Positions 1 through 9,167 of a DNA stretch of 64,000 bases are shown here, in pieces. The DNA comes from JAGQVA01 sp033764335 (GTDB taxonomy: Bacteria > Bacteroidota > Bacteroidia > J057): positions 76,612-140,611 of the forward strand of contig JANRJC010000042.1 in NCBI GenBank assembly GCA_033764335.1, given 5' to 3'. Position 1 is the stretch's first letter. Each line of letters begins with the position of its first letter. The translations under genes were made by a program, and so were the position numbers. Below the pieces are notes generated by a model. It was not told where the DNA came from and ran no database searches. It saw only the letters and a program-made list of their open reading frames with translations.

Positions 1-2130
1 GACTATAACACAATTCCCCAGGCCGAAGTCGTGGACAAAATTACCGGAGCGGCGCGCCCGGGGTATATTTTCATTGCTAAAGTAGAAAGAACCGACCCGA
101 CTAATCTTTCTGTCGAAACACGGGAACCGCTGATTCGAAATGGTTTTAGGCTGACCTTCAGCTTTAATCAGTTTGCTGCCTATTGGCATATCATCAGTTG
201 GGTGGTAGGTATTGGGGCGTTTGTTTCGCTGGTCATGCTCGTGATTCTTCTGCCGATTATTCGTGGCAGCATACGCGATTATTTACCTCTTCTGGGGATT
301 GTGATTACAGCGCTGTTGTTTTTTATGCTTCAGTTGCTACATCATGTATATCTGATCGTCGAAAGCGATCTGGTATCCACCGGCTTCGAAAAGGTGTTTA
401 TCATTACCTATTGTTTGTTGCTGTTTTTGTACGGAAGTTATTATTTCTATTTTAAATCGGAGAGCAGAAATACTCTATTCGCCATTCCCTCCTTTCTTAC
501 AGCCGGATACCTTCTTTATAGTTTCTATGACATCATATTTGTTTCCGAAGACCTGAAGTATTTTCACGATGTCATCGAAAATTATACGGCTCTGTTTTTC
601 CTGATACATGTGCTGACGGGAGTCGTTTTGTATCTGCAAACCAATTGGAAAACACGGGCCTTACGCCGTCTCACCGGACTTGTAGCTCTTGGAATCATCG
701 CCGGTGCCGGCATTGGATATTATTTTCTGCCGAATCCATCTTCGGTTATTAACAAAGAGCACATATTTTTCCTTCAGAACATCCTCCTGTTTTTCCCTTT
801 GATCAATGCTACCTTTCTTCAGCTACAATTTGGAAAAGTAAGCCTGGTAGTCACCCAGACACTGCAATATATGGTGGCTTTTCTGGTAAGCGTCATCTTA
901 TACCTTCTGGTAATTCAATTGTTTGATTATACTCAACCCAACATACAATACCGCCGACTACTCGAATTTGTGACCTTTGTGATTTTAGTGGTAGTATTAA
1001 GGCTGCTTTACGTGTCCAATGAAAACCGGTTAAGCAGGTACTTTGTATCTTCACAACAGGAAAAACTCAGCCGGTTTAAATCTTTTATTGCCCGGATTCC
1101 CCAATATACCTCGTCCCGTATTCTCCGGAAAGACCTTGTGGAGCAACTCACCGAGTTTTTCAATGCAGAAGTGGTTCACCTCTGGTGGAAAGGAGATACA
1201 CCGGATTCGGCGGCAGAGCAGGCGCATCACGAAAAGCAGGAAAGCATCTACGGACAGCTTACCCGACAGCTTACGGTCTGGTCTAAAACCAAAGAAATTT
1301 CTCCTTTTCGACTGACAAATGATCTGGAAAAATATGTGCTCAATTCGCCTTATACGCTGATTTCTCCTATTACCGTTGATAAAGATGAATATGCATTGCT
1401 TTTGCTGGGTAAAAAGAAGAGGGGAGTTTATAATCTCTCAGACCTCGAACTTATCTCTCAACTTATTCAACAAACCCAGCTTACCCTGAATGTACTCCAA
1501 CTGATCAATCGGGAGAAAGAACTCATACAGCAGACATACGAAGCAAATCTTACCGCACTTCGCTCGCAGATAAATCCGCATTTTCTTTTTAATACGCTGA
1601 ATTCAATCACTTATCTCGTACATGAATCTCCGGATCTGGCAGAAGAGGCGATTGAAAAGCTGGCATTCATTTTCCGTTATACGCTCCGGATGTCGAGCCA
1701 GAATTTTGTCTCTCTTTCAAGCGAAATGAACCTGATTTCGACTTACTTGGATTTGGAAAAAATCCGTTTCGGAGAAAGACTCGATATCCATATCGAAATT
1801 GATCCGGCCGTAAAAGATATTCAACTTCCCGCATTTATTCTTTCGACACTCGTTGAAAATTGTGTAAAACACGGGATATCCAAAATTATGGGCAAAGGGT
1901 TGATATCCATAGAAGCTTACCGCGAAGAGGGTTTTATGATATGTGAAGTCATTGACAACGGCCCGGGTATTGACCTGAGCCGCATTCATAAAAGTACGGG
2001 ATTAAGCAATAGTATTGCAAGACTCGAAAATATTTACGATATCAAAAATCTTTTGTACTTTGAAAACACGGGAAATGGTACGCTGGTGCGATTGAAAATT
2101 CCGGTAGTGGACCTTCCTCAATTAAATTGA
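1..2130 (+). CDS. LytS-type membrane sensor histidine kinase, 5' end outside window
   Basis: The frame is open to base 1, so the gene starts upstream; a GTG at 31 is only the first possible start codon in view. The visible part has a short extracytoplasmic stretch, about nine hydrophobic segments (roughly residues 50-330 counted from 31), a GAF-like region (about 350-500) and a His_kinase/HATPase module. The phospho-acceptor motif INPHFLFNTLNS places the histidine near residue 517. An N-box (LVENCVKHG) and a G-box (DNGPGID) follow. This is the LytS/YehU class, which phosphorylates LytTR regulators; the next gene is one. The input signal cannot be read from the sequence. Confidence 0.9.
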   Translation, partial: DYNTIPQAEVVDKITGAARPGYIFIAKVERTDPTNLSVETREPLIRNGFRLTFSFNQFAAYWHIISWVVGIGAFVSLVMLVILLPIIRGSIRDYLPLLGIVITALLFFMLQLLHHVYLIVESDLVSTGFEKVFIITYCLLLFLYGSYYFYFKSESRNTLFAIPSFLTAGYLLYSFYDIIFVSEDLKYFHDVIENYTALFFLIHVLTGVVLYLQTNWKTRALRRLTGLVALGIIAGAGIGYYFLPNPSSVINKEHIFFLQNILLFFPLINATFLQLQFGKVSLVVTQTLQYMVAFLVSVILYLLVIQLFDYTQPNIQYRRLLEFVTFVILVVVLRLLYVSNENRLSRYFVSSQQEKLSRFKSFIARIPQYTSSRILRKDLVEQLTEFFNAEVVHLWWKGDTPDSAAEQAHHEKQESIYGQLTRQLTVWSKTKEISPFRLTNDLEKYVLNSPYTLISPITVDKDEYALLLLGKKKRGVYNLSDLELISQLIQQTQLTLNVLQLINREKELIQQTYEANLTALRSQINPHFLFNTLNSITYLVHESPDLAEEAIEKLAFIFRYTLRMSSQNFVSLSSEMNLISTYLDLEKIRFGERLDIHIEIDPAVKDIQLPAFILSTLVENCVKHGISKIMGKGLISIEAYREEGFMICEVIDNGPGIDLSRIHKSTGLSNSIARLENIYDIKNLLYFENTGNGTLVRLKIPVVDLPQLN

Positions 2131-2280
2131 TTGTTTTAAGGCACGGCTTTTGATAGATTGCGCTAAGAGAATTGACCACCGGAATATCCCGTGTAAGTAC
2201 CTTTCCGATTACGTATCCGTTCTTTTGCGAATTAATCACTAAATTTATCTCGCATTGCTTAACTTTTATCCTGACCGAAT

Positions 2281-3048
2281 ATGTCGAAATTTCGCGTACT
2301 TATTGCTGATGATGAGCTGCCCGCACGAAATAAAATGAAGCGGCTGTTGAAAAAATTTGAAAATGTGGAGCTGATACACGAGGCCGAAAACGGGTTTGAT
2401 GCGCTGGAGCATATCCATTCCCTTAAACCGGATCTGATTTTTCTGGATATTGAAATGCCCGGAATGAACGGCCTTGAAGTCGCCGAAAATATAGACCTCG
2501 AAGATCCGCCATCCGTTATATTCGCTACAGCTTACAGTGAGCATGCCATTAAAGCATTTGAACTCAATGCGCAGGACTACCTGCTCAAACCCTTCAACGA
2601 GGACCGTCTAAAGGCAGCCATAGATAAGGTTTCCGATAACAGACCTTCCACCGTACTCGATAAAGAAAAAATTGCCGAGATTCTGAAGTCAGAAATGGCC
2701 GAAGACATCAAATCTCCCTTCTCAGATAAAGTACCTATTCCTACCCGTGACCGATATAAGCTGGTGGACTATAGCGAAGTTCTTTGCATTGAAGTGGAAG
2801 AGCGCAGCGTCCGTCTTTTTACCAAAGACAAATCCTATCTTCTCAATCATACGCTCGATACATTTGAACGCAAACTTCCGCTTGATCAGTTTTTCCGGGT
2901 AAACCGCTCCTGCATCATCGGACTAAAACATGTAAAGGAGATTGTCATCTGGTTTGGAAATCGGTTTAAGATTATTCTCACCAACGATAAAGAAGTAATC
3001 AGTAGCCGCGAAAAATCTAAAATTCTGAAACAGGTTCTGAAGTTTTAG
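2281..3048 (+). CDS. LytTR-family response regulator
   Basis: 255 residues. The N-terminal receiver domain (about 1-120) has acidic pocket D10/D11, phospho-acceptor D56 in LDIEMPGMNG and conserved K103 in LLKPF. The C-terminal LytTR DNA-binding domain (about 150-255) has the typical FFRVNRSCIIGLKHV segment. It lies 150 bp after the kinase gene on the same strand and is its likely partner. LytTR proteins bind direct repeats upstream of their targets; no such site was identified here. rsmI begins 19 bp downstream, which suggests read-through. Confidence 0.93.
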   Translation: MSKFRVLIADDELPARNKMKRLLKKFENVELIHEAENGFDALEHIHSLKPDLIFLDIEMPGMNGLEVAENIDLEDPPSVIFATAYSEHAIKAFELNAQDYLLKPFNEDRLKAAIDKVSDNRPSTVLDKEKIAEILKSEMAEDIKSPFSDKVPIPTRDRYKLVDYSEVLCIEVEERSVRLFTKDKSYLLNHTLDTFERKLPLDQFFRVNRSCIIGLKHVKEIVIWFGNRFKIILTNDKEVISSREKSKILKQVLKF

Positions 3049-3067
3049 CACCCGTTTCCCTCTTACA

Positions 3068-3739
3068 ATGTCCCGAATCACCCTTGTTCCTACGCCAATT
3101 GGTAATCTTGAGGATATGACCCTCCGGGCAATTCGCATCCTTAAAGAAGCCGACCTGATTGCGGCAGAAGATACGCGGACATCGGGAGTGTTGCTAAAAC
3201 ATTATCAAATAAACACTCCACTCACCTCCCTCCACCAACATAATGAACACAACCGTGTTCCGGAAATTACGGCCAGATTACTCAACGAAGAGATTCATCT
3301 GGCCGTGATTACTGATGCGGGTACCCCGGGGATTTCAGATCCCGGTTTTTTGCTCGTAAGAGAGGCTGTACGTGCCGGAATCCCCATCGAAACCTTGCCC
3401 GGCCCCACCGCCTTTGTGCCTGCACTCGTAAATAGCGGACTACCCTGCGACCGTTTCGTTTTCGAAGGTTTCCTCCCTATAAAAAAAGGCAGACAAACAC
3501 GAATGTCGGAGCTTATCGAAGAAACCCGCACGATGGTCTTTTATGAATCTCCTCACCGTCTGGACAAAACTTTACAAAATTTTATTACTACCTTTGGCCC
3601 CGACCGGCCTGCCTGTGTTTGCAGGGAGATTTCAAAAATTCATGAAGAATCTCTCCGGGGTACTCTGACAGAAGTCGCCGCAGGATTTGCCGGCCGCAAT
3701 GTCAAAGGCGAAATTGTTATTTTGGTAGGTGGTAAGTGA
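3068..3739 (+). CDS. rsmI: 16S rRNA 2'-O-methyltransferase RsmI (C1402)
   Basis: 223 residues of the SAM-dependent tetrapyrrole-methylase fold. RsmI methylates the 2'-O of C1402 in 16S rRNA, at the decoding centre. Diagnostic motifs are TPIGNLEDMTLRAI near the N-terminus, AEDTRTSG, DAGTPGISDPG (about residues 80-90) and LPGPTAFVPAL. Family members are often ~280 residues; this one lacks much of the C-terminal extension but keeps the whole catalytic fold. ATG start, 17 bp before the next gene, so probably co-transcribed with it. Confidence 0.94.
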   Translation: MSRITLVPTPIGNLEDMTLRAIRILKEADLIAAEDTRTSGVLLKHYQINTPLTSLHQHNEHNRVPEITARLLNEEIHLAVITDAGTPGISDPGFLLVREAVRAGIPIETLPGPTAFVPALVNSGLPCDRFVFEGFLPIKKGRQTRMSELIEETRTMVFYESPHRLDKTLQNFITTFGPDRPACVCREISKIHEESLRGTLTEVAAGFAGRNVKGEIVILVGGK

Positions 3740-3756
3740 AGTGAACCCTGACGTGT

Positions 3757-4572
3757 ATGGAGCAACTGGATATTCCGCAGACAGACGCAGCTTTGCGGGA
3801 GCTGCTCAAAAAAACCGGCAGATTTATCGTTGAAGAGTTTCACCGTTTTTCTTTTGACCGGGTAGAGTATAAAGGGAAAAATGACCCGTTTACTTATGTG
3901 GATGTTACATCCGAAAAATTATTAAAAGACGGTTGCCGCCATCTCATCCCCGGCTCAGGTTTTGTAAATGAGGAAACCGATAATGAAGCTTCGGAAAATG
4001 GCTATACCTGGATCATTGATCCCGTGGACGGTACCTCCAACTTTACTCATGGTGTGCCTTATTTTTGTATCAGCCTCGCGCTGCAAAAAGAGGATGAAGT
4101 AATCCTCGGTTATGTCTATGAACCCCTTTACGAAAATTTGTTTCATGCTCAAAAAGGCAACGGGGCATGGTTGAATGGAAAACGTATATCGGTCAGCAAT
4201 AAACACAATCTTCAGAACGGATTGATTGCTACCGGATTTCCTTATGAAAATTTTCCCTGGAGAAATCATTACCTCGAAATCGTTCGTGAAATCATGGACG
4301 GCGCACACGGAATTCGTCGTATGGGCAGTGCCGCGCTTGATCTTGCGTATGTCGCATGTGGTCGCTTTGAGGGTTTTTTCGAATTAAACCTTAAACCCTG
4401 GGATGTGGCGGCAGGTGCTTTACTTGTGATAGAAGCCGGTGGAGAAGTGACTGACTTTTCCGGCGGAAAAGAGTATCTTTACGGGCGACAAATTGTGGCT
4501 ACCAATGGCCATATTCACCCCCAAATGATCGGAATCATTCAATCAAAATATCAGTTTTTTCCAGCTATATGA
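3757..4572 (+). CDS. Inositol-monophosphatase family protein
   Basis: 271 residues of the metal-dependent, lithium-sensitive phosphatase family (SuhB/CysQ-like). The metal site is complete: E72/E73 in NEETD, D88 and D91 in IDPVDGTSNFTHG, and D216 in KPWDVAAG. Substrate is uncertain: inositol-1-phosphate, other sugar phosphates or PAP are all possible in this family. It is short-spaced behind rsmI and ends 58 bp before secA. No signal peptide, so cytoplasmic. Confidence 0.92.
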   Translation: MEQLDIPQTDAALRELLKKTGRFIVEEFHRFSFDRVEYKGKNDPFTYVDVTSEKLLKDGCRHLIPGSGFVNEETDNEASENGYTWIIDPVDGTSNFTHGVPYFCISLALQKEDEVILGYVYEPLYENLFHAQKGNGAWLNGKRISVSNKHNLQNGLIATGFPYENFPWRNHYLEIVREIMDGAHGIRRMGSAALDLAYVACGRFEGFFELNLKPWDVAAGALLVIEAGGEVTDFSGGKEYLYGRQIVATNGHIHPQMIGIIQSKYQFFPAI

Positions 4573-4630
4573 AAACAGTCGTATCCCTCATGGCTGAAAA
4601 TCCGTAACTTACCAGATAAAATTTATTACA

Positions 4631-7600
4631 ATGTTTAACCTTCTTAAGAAGATTTTTCCTACTAAAAAGGAGCGCGATGTGAAACAGATGGCACCGCTGG
4701 TTGCTAGTGTAAACGATGCGTACGTGTTGCTCCGCAATATTTCGGATGATGAACTCCGGGCAAAAACCACAGAGTTTAAACAGCGAATCAGTGCCTATAC
4801 AGAGGAAATCCGTAACCGGATGGAGGAAACCCGTAGTTTGGCAGCCAAAGAAGCCAATATTGATGAGAAGGATCGCTTGTTTAAGGAAGTGGACGAGTTA
4901 AAAAAAGTCCTCTATCAACAACTCGATGAGGCGATGTTACAACTGGTGCCGGAGGCTTTTGCCGTTGTAAAAGAAACGGCGAGACGGCTTACTCAAAACC
5001 GGGAACTGAGGGTGGCGGCTACCGACTACGACCGGGAACTTGCCACTACCCGTGCTCATATTGTGATTGAAGGCGATATGGCAATATGGAAAAACTCCTG
5101 GCTCGCTGCCGATGCTCATATTGACTGGAATATGGTTCACTACGATGTGCAGCTCATGGGTGGTTCGGTGCTTCATCAGGGTAAAATTGCCGAGATGGCA
5201 ACTGGTGAAGGTAAAACTTTGGTCGCAACGCTGCCGGTGTATCTTAATGCGCTTTCTGGCATGGGTGTGCATGTTGTTACTGTCAACAATTACCTCGCCC
5301 GCAGGGATGCAGAGTGGAACGCTCCTTTGTTTCAGTTTCATGGCCTGACCGTGGATTGTATTGACCTCCATGAACCCAACTCCGATAAAAGAAGAAAAGC
5401 CTACCGTGCAGATATAACCTATGGCACCAACAACGAGTTTGGCTTTGACTATCTCCGCGATAATATGACCACCCATCCGGAGTTTCTCGTTCAGGGAAAT
5501 CATTTTTATGCAATCATTGATGAGGTTGACTCTGTGCTGATTGACGAGGCTCGTACTCCACTCATTATTTCCGGCCCGGTACCTCGAGGGGATAAACAAG
5601 AATACAATGATCTAAAACCCCGGATTGAGCGTATCGTGAAAAAACAGCGCGATCTGGTAAATAAATACCTCGCAGAGGCTAAAAAGAAAATTGAATCAGG
5701 CAACGAAAACGATGAAGGGGGACTGGCTCTTTTCCGCGCTTACCGGGGGCTTCCTAAAAATGGTGCGCTTATCAAGTTTCTGAGCGAACCCGGGATGAGG
5801 GGTGTTCTGAGTAAAACAGAAGGATTTTACATGCAGGACAATTCCAAAAATATGCATGTAGCGGATGATCCGTTGTACTTTACCATTGATGAAAAAAACA
5901 ACCAGATCGAGATGACCGACAATGGTCGCGATCTGATTGCCAATGCAGGAGAAGATCCTGAACTGTTTGTGCTTCCGGATATTACGGCAAAATTCTCAGA
6001 GATTGAAGGCAATTATGAAATGTCGGATGAGGAAAAACTCAAACTCAAAGATGAAATCGCCCGCGATTATGCCGAAAAATCTGAACGTCTCCACGCGATC
6101 AACCAATTACTAAAGGCATATACGCTGTTTGAAATAGATATAGAGTATATCGTGCAAGATGGAAAAGTGATGATTGTGGATGAGCAGACGGGACGTGTAC
6201 TGCCTGGCAGGCGGTATTCGGATGGTCTTCACCAGGCAATTGAAGCAAAAGAGAATGTAAAAGTAGAGGCCGCCACTCAGACCTTCGCCACGGTTACCTT
6301 ACAAAACTATTTCCGCATGTATCACAAACTTGCGGGTATGACCGGTACTGCCGAGACAGAGGAAGCAGAATTTTTCCAGATATACAAGCTGGATGTTGTT
6401 GTAATCCCAACCAATGTTTCGATTGCTCGTGATGACCGCGAAGACCTGGTATTTAAAACCAAACGCGAAAAATATAACGCAGTTATCACTGAAATTGAAG
6501 CCCTGCGTGAAAAGGGGCAACCGGTACTTGTCGGTACAACCTCTGTCGAGGTTTCAGAGTTGCTTAGTCGCATGCTCCAGCGCAATAAAATCCCGCACAA
6601 CGTACTTAATGCAAAACAACATCAGCGTGAGGCGGAAATCGTCGCTGCTGCCGGACAAGCCGGAACCGTTACCATCGCAACTAATATGGCCGGACGCGGT
6701 ACAGACATTAAACTTGGCAAAGGGGTGAAAGAAGCCGGTGGTCTTGCGATTATCGGTACAGAAAGACACGAATCCCGACGGATTGACCGGCAGCTTAGAG
6801 GACGGGCGGGTCGCCAGGGAGACCCGGGGGTCTCGCAATTTTTTGTGTCGCTTGAGGATGACCTGATGCGCCTCTTCGGCTCTGATCGGATTTCAAAAGT
6901 AATGGATCGGCTTGGGCATAAAGAAGGGGATGTAATCCAGCATAAAATGATCAGCCGGTCTATATCCAATGCACAGAAAAAGGTCGAAGAAAATAACTTT
7001 GCCATGCGCAAACGCCTGCTTGAGTATGACGATGTGATGAACTCGCAGCGAGAGGTTATTTATCGCCGAAGAAGAAACGCACTTTATGGTGACCGGATCA
7101 AAATTGACCTTGACAATATGCTCTTTGACTTCTGTAGTTCCCTCGTATCTACACATTTTGATATGACCGACGCAGAAGGCCTTCGTATGGATTGTATCCG
7201 CTACCTTTCCGTTGATCCCGAAATCACAGAAAAGGATTTGAACGACCAGGACGAAAAACGAATTGCGGAGCGCATCTTCAAAAAGGCCAAAGATTATTAT
7301 AACCGGAAGGCCAATCACCTTGCAGACGCACTCTACAATGGAATAAACAGGATCAAAAAAGACCGCCCGCAGGTCGAACGAATCCTTATTCCTTTTTCCG
7401 ACGGAAGTCGCAGATTGCAGATTATTGTAGATGTAAATCAGGCAATTGAAAGCAATGGACATACAGTCGTAGATGAACTTGAAAAAGTGGCTACACTGGC
7501 TATTATTGATGATAAATGGAAGGTTCATCTCCGGGAAATGGATGAACTCCGCCAGTCGGTTCAAAATGCTGTGTTTGAACAAAAGGATCCCTTGCTGGTC

Positions 7601-7915
7601 TATAAATTTGAGTCATTTGAACTGTTCCAGCAGGTATTAAATGATGTCAACCGTCAGGTACTGTCGCTTCTCTACAAAGCTGATGTTCAGGTTGAAGGAA
7701 GTCAACAGGCTCCCCAGACACAGGACAACCGCCGTCGCGACGATTTCAGCAATCTCAAAACCCGTCACGACGATGTAGAGCAGGAAAAACAACGCCGCAT
7801 GGAAGCAGAGCGCAAAGTAATGGCAGCCGCAGGCGGTGATGAACCTCAGCGTAAACTCTCTCGCACGGAACGTAGAGCACAAGAACGCCAGGCGGCAAAG
7901 AAAAAAGGGAAGTGA
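4631..7915 (+). CDS. secA: Preprotein translocase ATPase SecA
   Basis: 1094 residues. SecA drives unfolded preproteins through SecYEG using ATP. Seen here: Walker A MATGEGKT near residue 189, DEVDSVLIDEARTPL, the preprotein-binding region with family-typical insertions (about 340-480), GTTSVEVSELL, MAGRGTDIKLG and the second-domain motif RQLRGRAGRQGDPG. The long NBD1 insertion and length over 1000 residues fit Bacteroidota SecA. The C-terminus is a charged, glutamine/lysine/arginine-rich tail with no CxCxSG...C zinc-binding motif, so the usual SecB/ribosome-binding tail is missing. ATG start after an A/T-rich leader. Confidence 0.97.
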   Translation: MFNLLKKIFPTKKERDVKQMAPLVASVNDAYVLLRNISDDELRAKTTEFKQRISAYTEEIRNRMEETRSLAAKEANIDEKDRLFKEVDELKKVLYQQLDEAMLQLVPEAFAVVKETARRLTQNRELRVAATDYDRELATTRAHIVIEGDMAIWKNSWLAADAHIDWNMVHYDVQLMGGSVLHQGKIAEMATGEGKTLVATLPVYLNALSGMGVHVVTVNNYLARRDAEWNAPLFQFHGLTVDCIDLHEPNSDKRRKAYRADITYGTNNEFGFDYLRDNMTTHPEFLVQGNHFYAIIDEVDSVLIDEARTPLIISGPVPRGDKQEYNDLKPRIERIVKKQRDLVNKYLAEAKKKIESGNENDEGGLALFRAYRGLPKNGALIKFLSEPGMRGVLSKTEGFYMQDNSKNMHVADDPLYFTIDEKNNQIEMTDNGRDLIANAGEDPELFVLPDITAKFSEIEGNYEMSDEEKLKLKDEIARDYAEKSERLHAINQLLKAYTLFEIDIEYIVQDGKVMIVDEQTGRVLPGRRYSDGLHQAIEAKENVKVEAATQTFATVTLQNYFRMYHKLAGMTGTAETEEAEFFQIYKLDVVVIPTNVSIARDDREDLVFKTKREKYNAVITEIEALREKGQPVLVGTTSVEVSELLSRMLQRNKIPHNVLNAKQHQREAEIVAAAGQAGTVTIATNMAGRGTDIKLGKGVKEAGGLAIIGTERHESRRIDRQLRGRAGRQGDPGVSQFFVSLEDDLMRLFGSDRISKVMDRLGHKEGDVIQHKMISRSISNAQKKVEENNFAMRKRLLEYDDVMNSQREVIYRRRRNALYGDRIKIDLDNMLFDFCSSLVSTHFDMTDAEGLRMDCIRYLSVDPEITEKDLNDQDEKRIAERIFKKAKDYYNRKANHLADALYNGINRIKKDRPQVERILIPFSDGSRRLQIIVDVNQAIESNGHTVVDELEKVATLAIIDDKWKVHLREMDELRQSVQNAVFEQKDPLLVYKFESFELFQQVLNDVNRQVLSLLYKADVQVEGSQQAPQTQDNRRRDDFSNLKTRHDDVEQEKQRRMEAERKVMAAAGGDEPQRKLSRTERRAQERQAAKKKGK

Positions 7916-7937
7916 TAAATCCGAAACGGCTACGGCA

Positions 7938-8717
7938 TTATTTCCGCAGTTGTAACGAAATTACATTCTTGCTGATCTCAAATCTTCCTTCCTGCTGGCA
8001 GATGCTATTTACCGCTTCTGTAATTTCGGCATCAAAACCCGGACGGTAAAAGAGTGAGTTTTGCAGGTAAGTAAGAAAATCTGCGCCCGTATAAAACGGT
8101 ATTTTGTTGCGAAACATAGAGGGTTTCAGGGTTGAGAAACCCGCATCTACGGCTTTCTCAACAACTTCTCCCCAAAAGACATCAAATACATAGTCCATAA
8201 ATGGCTCAACCTCATGCAGCGGCCGTATGATTTGTAAAAACTCGGCATTTGTGCCACTGTAAGGAGTAATTACCCAAAATATACCTCCGGGCTTCAAGAG
8301 TTTATACACTTCCCGGATTACATGCGAAAGGTCTTTTGTATAGTACAGGGCATAAGAAACATAAATCAGATCAAAAGAAGCCGGCTGTAAATGTGGAAAT
8401 TTTTCCAATTCGTCAAAACTTCCCTCTGTCAGATGAAGGGACGGCGGAGAATGGTAGGTTTGTCGCAACTTTTTCAGGCTTTCTCCAGATAAATCAAGGC
8501 CATAAAAACAACTTTTCTTGCTAAATACCGGGCTAAATAGCAGGATTTGTTTACCCGTGCCACATCCTATATCCAATACCATCGGATCGAGCGATAGTTC
8601 CGGTAACTGTCGGAAACACCATTCATCAAAATCCCTGCTGGCATGTTGGTTGGCATTAAGCCTTGCCTGGAGTTTGATAGTTGATTGTATATCATCGGAG
8701 GAGGACTGCGTCTGCAT
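7938..8717 (-). CDS. Class I SAM-dependent methyltransferase
   Basis: 259 residues from the ATG at 8717. This start is chosen because the upstream in-frame extension to 8843 reads into the 89-bp repeat and has no family character. Motif I (VLDIGCGTGKQ), acidic motif II (YGLDLSG), FDLIYVSYALYY and LLKPGGIFWVITP define a UbiE/Methyltransf_11-type fold. The substrate is unknown. It faces secA tail-to-tail with 22 bp between. It follows the cytolysin/propeller unit on the same strand but is separated from it by 450 bp with repeats, so common transcription is not assured. Confidence 0.85.
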   Translation of the reverse strand: MQTQSSSDDIQSTIKLQARLNANQHASRDFDEWCFRQLPELSLDPMVLDIGCGTGKQILLFSPVFSKKSCFYGLDLSGESLKKLRQTYHSPPSLHLTEGSFDELEKFPHLQPASFDLIYVSYALYYTKDLSHVIREVYKLLKPGGIFWVITPYSGTNAEFLQIIRPLHEVEPFMDYVFDVFWGEVVEKAVDAGFSTLKPSMFRNKIPFYTGADFLTYLQNSLFYRPGFDAEITEAVNSICQQEGRFEISKNVISLQLRK

Positions 8718-8830
8718 AATTAGAACTTTATTTTTTTTCGGGAAGATATGGATGGGGAAAAGATTTACACAAATAAAACATTGAAAATTACCGTTCATGT
8801 AAGCTTCAGTATCAAAGCGTCGAACGCCGT

Positions 8831-8919
8831 GTATATTTGTCATAACAGGTTAAAGTAAAGAATGAGCAAGGGTTAGGGTTGACTCTCCCAATGGGATGAG
8901 TCCCCTAATTTTTATTTTA
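8831..8919 (+). repeat. 89-bp direct repeat, copy 1
   Basis: Identical to 9055-9143 at 88 of 89 positions; the only difference is A8891 against G9115. It starts with GTATATTTG, which includes an exact TAnnTTTG box. It also contains an imperfect hairpin (GACTC TCCC ... GGGA T GAGTC, about 8881-8901) followed by a T-rich stretch. TATCAAAG (8810-8817) precedes it at the same distance as in copy 2, with a 13-bp spacer that is not conserved. It could be a small-RNA gene, a terminator-bearing repeat or a mobile remnant; the sequence does not decide. Confidence 0.85.
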
Positions 8920-9054
8920 GGGCCTTTGCATGTAAGAAAAATCATTCTTTTGCAGATTTTTTCCCAGTCCATCAACCAATCCCCCGCTATATACACCTCA
9001 TACTCTGATTTTAACCATTCGCACTAAACCCGCTATCAAAGGCAAATAGGTGCT

Positions 9055-9143
9055 GTATATTTGTCATAACAGGTTAAAGTAAAGAATGAGCAAGGGTTAG
9101 GGTTGACTCTCCCAGTGGGATGAGTCCCCTAATTTTTATTTTA
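9055..9143 (+). repeat. 89-bp direct repeat, copy 2
   Basis: Second copy of the 8831-8919 repeat, offset by exactly 224 bp. It ends 24 bp past the stop codon of the propeller gene. TATCAAAG at 9034-9041 again lies 13 bp upstream. The hairpin spans about 9105-9125 and is followed by AATTTTTATTTT. The 135 bp between the copies (8920-9054) hold no convincing gene. Confidence 0.85.
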
Positions 9144-9167
9144 AGGGACTCCTGAAAATCTCTTCAC

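Noticed and set aside
8718..8843. Longer start for the methyltransferase
   Set aside because: The added 42 residues come partly from the 89-bp repeat and have no family character.
8831..9143. CRISPR array
   Set aside because: Only two long repeats with one 135-bp interval and no cas genes; not the size or periodicity of a CRISPR.
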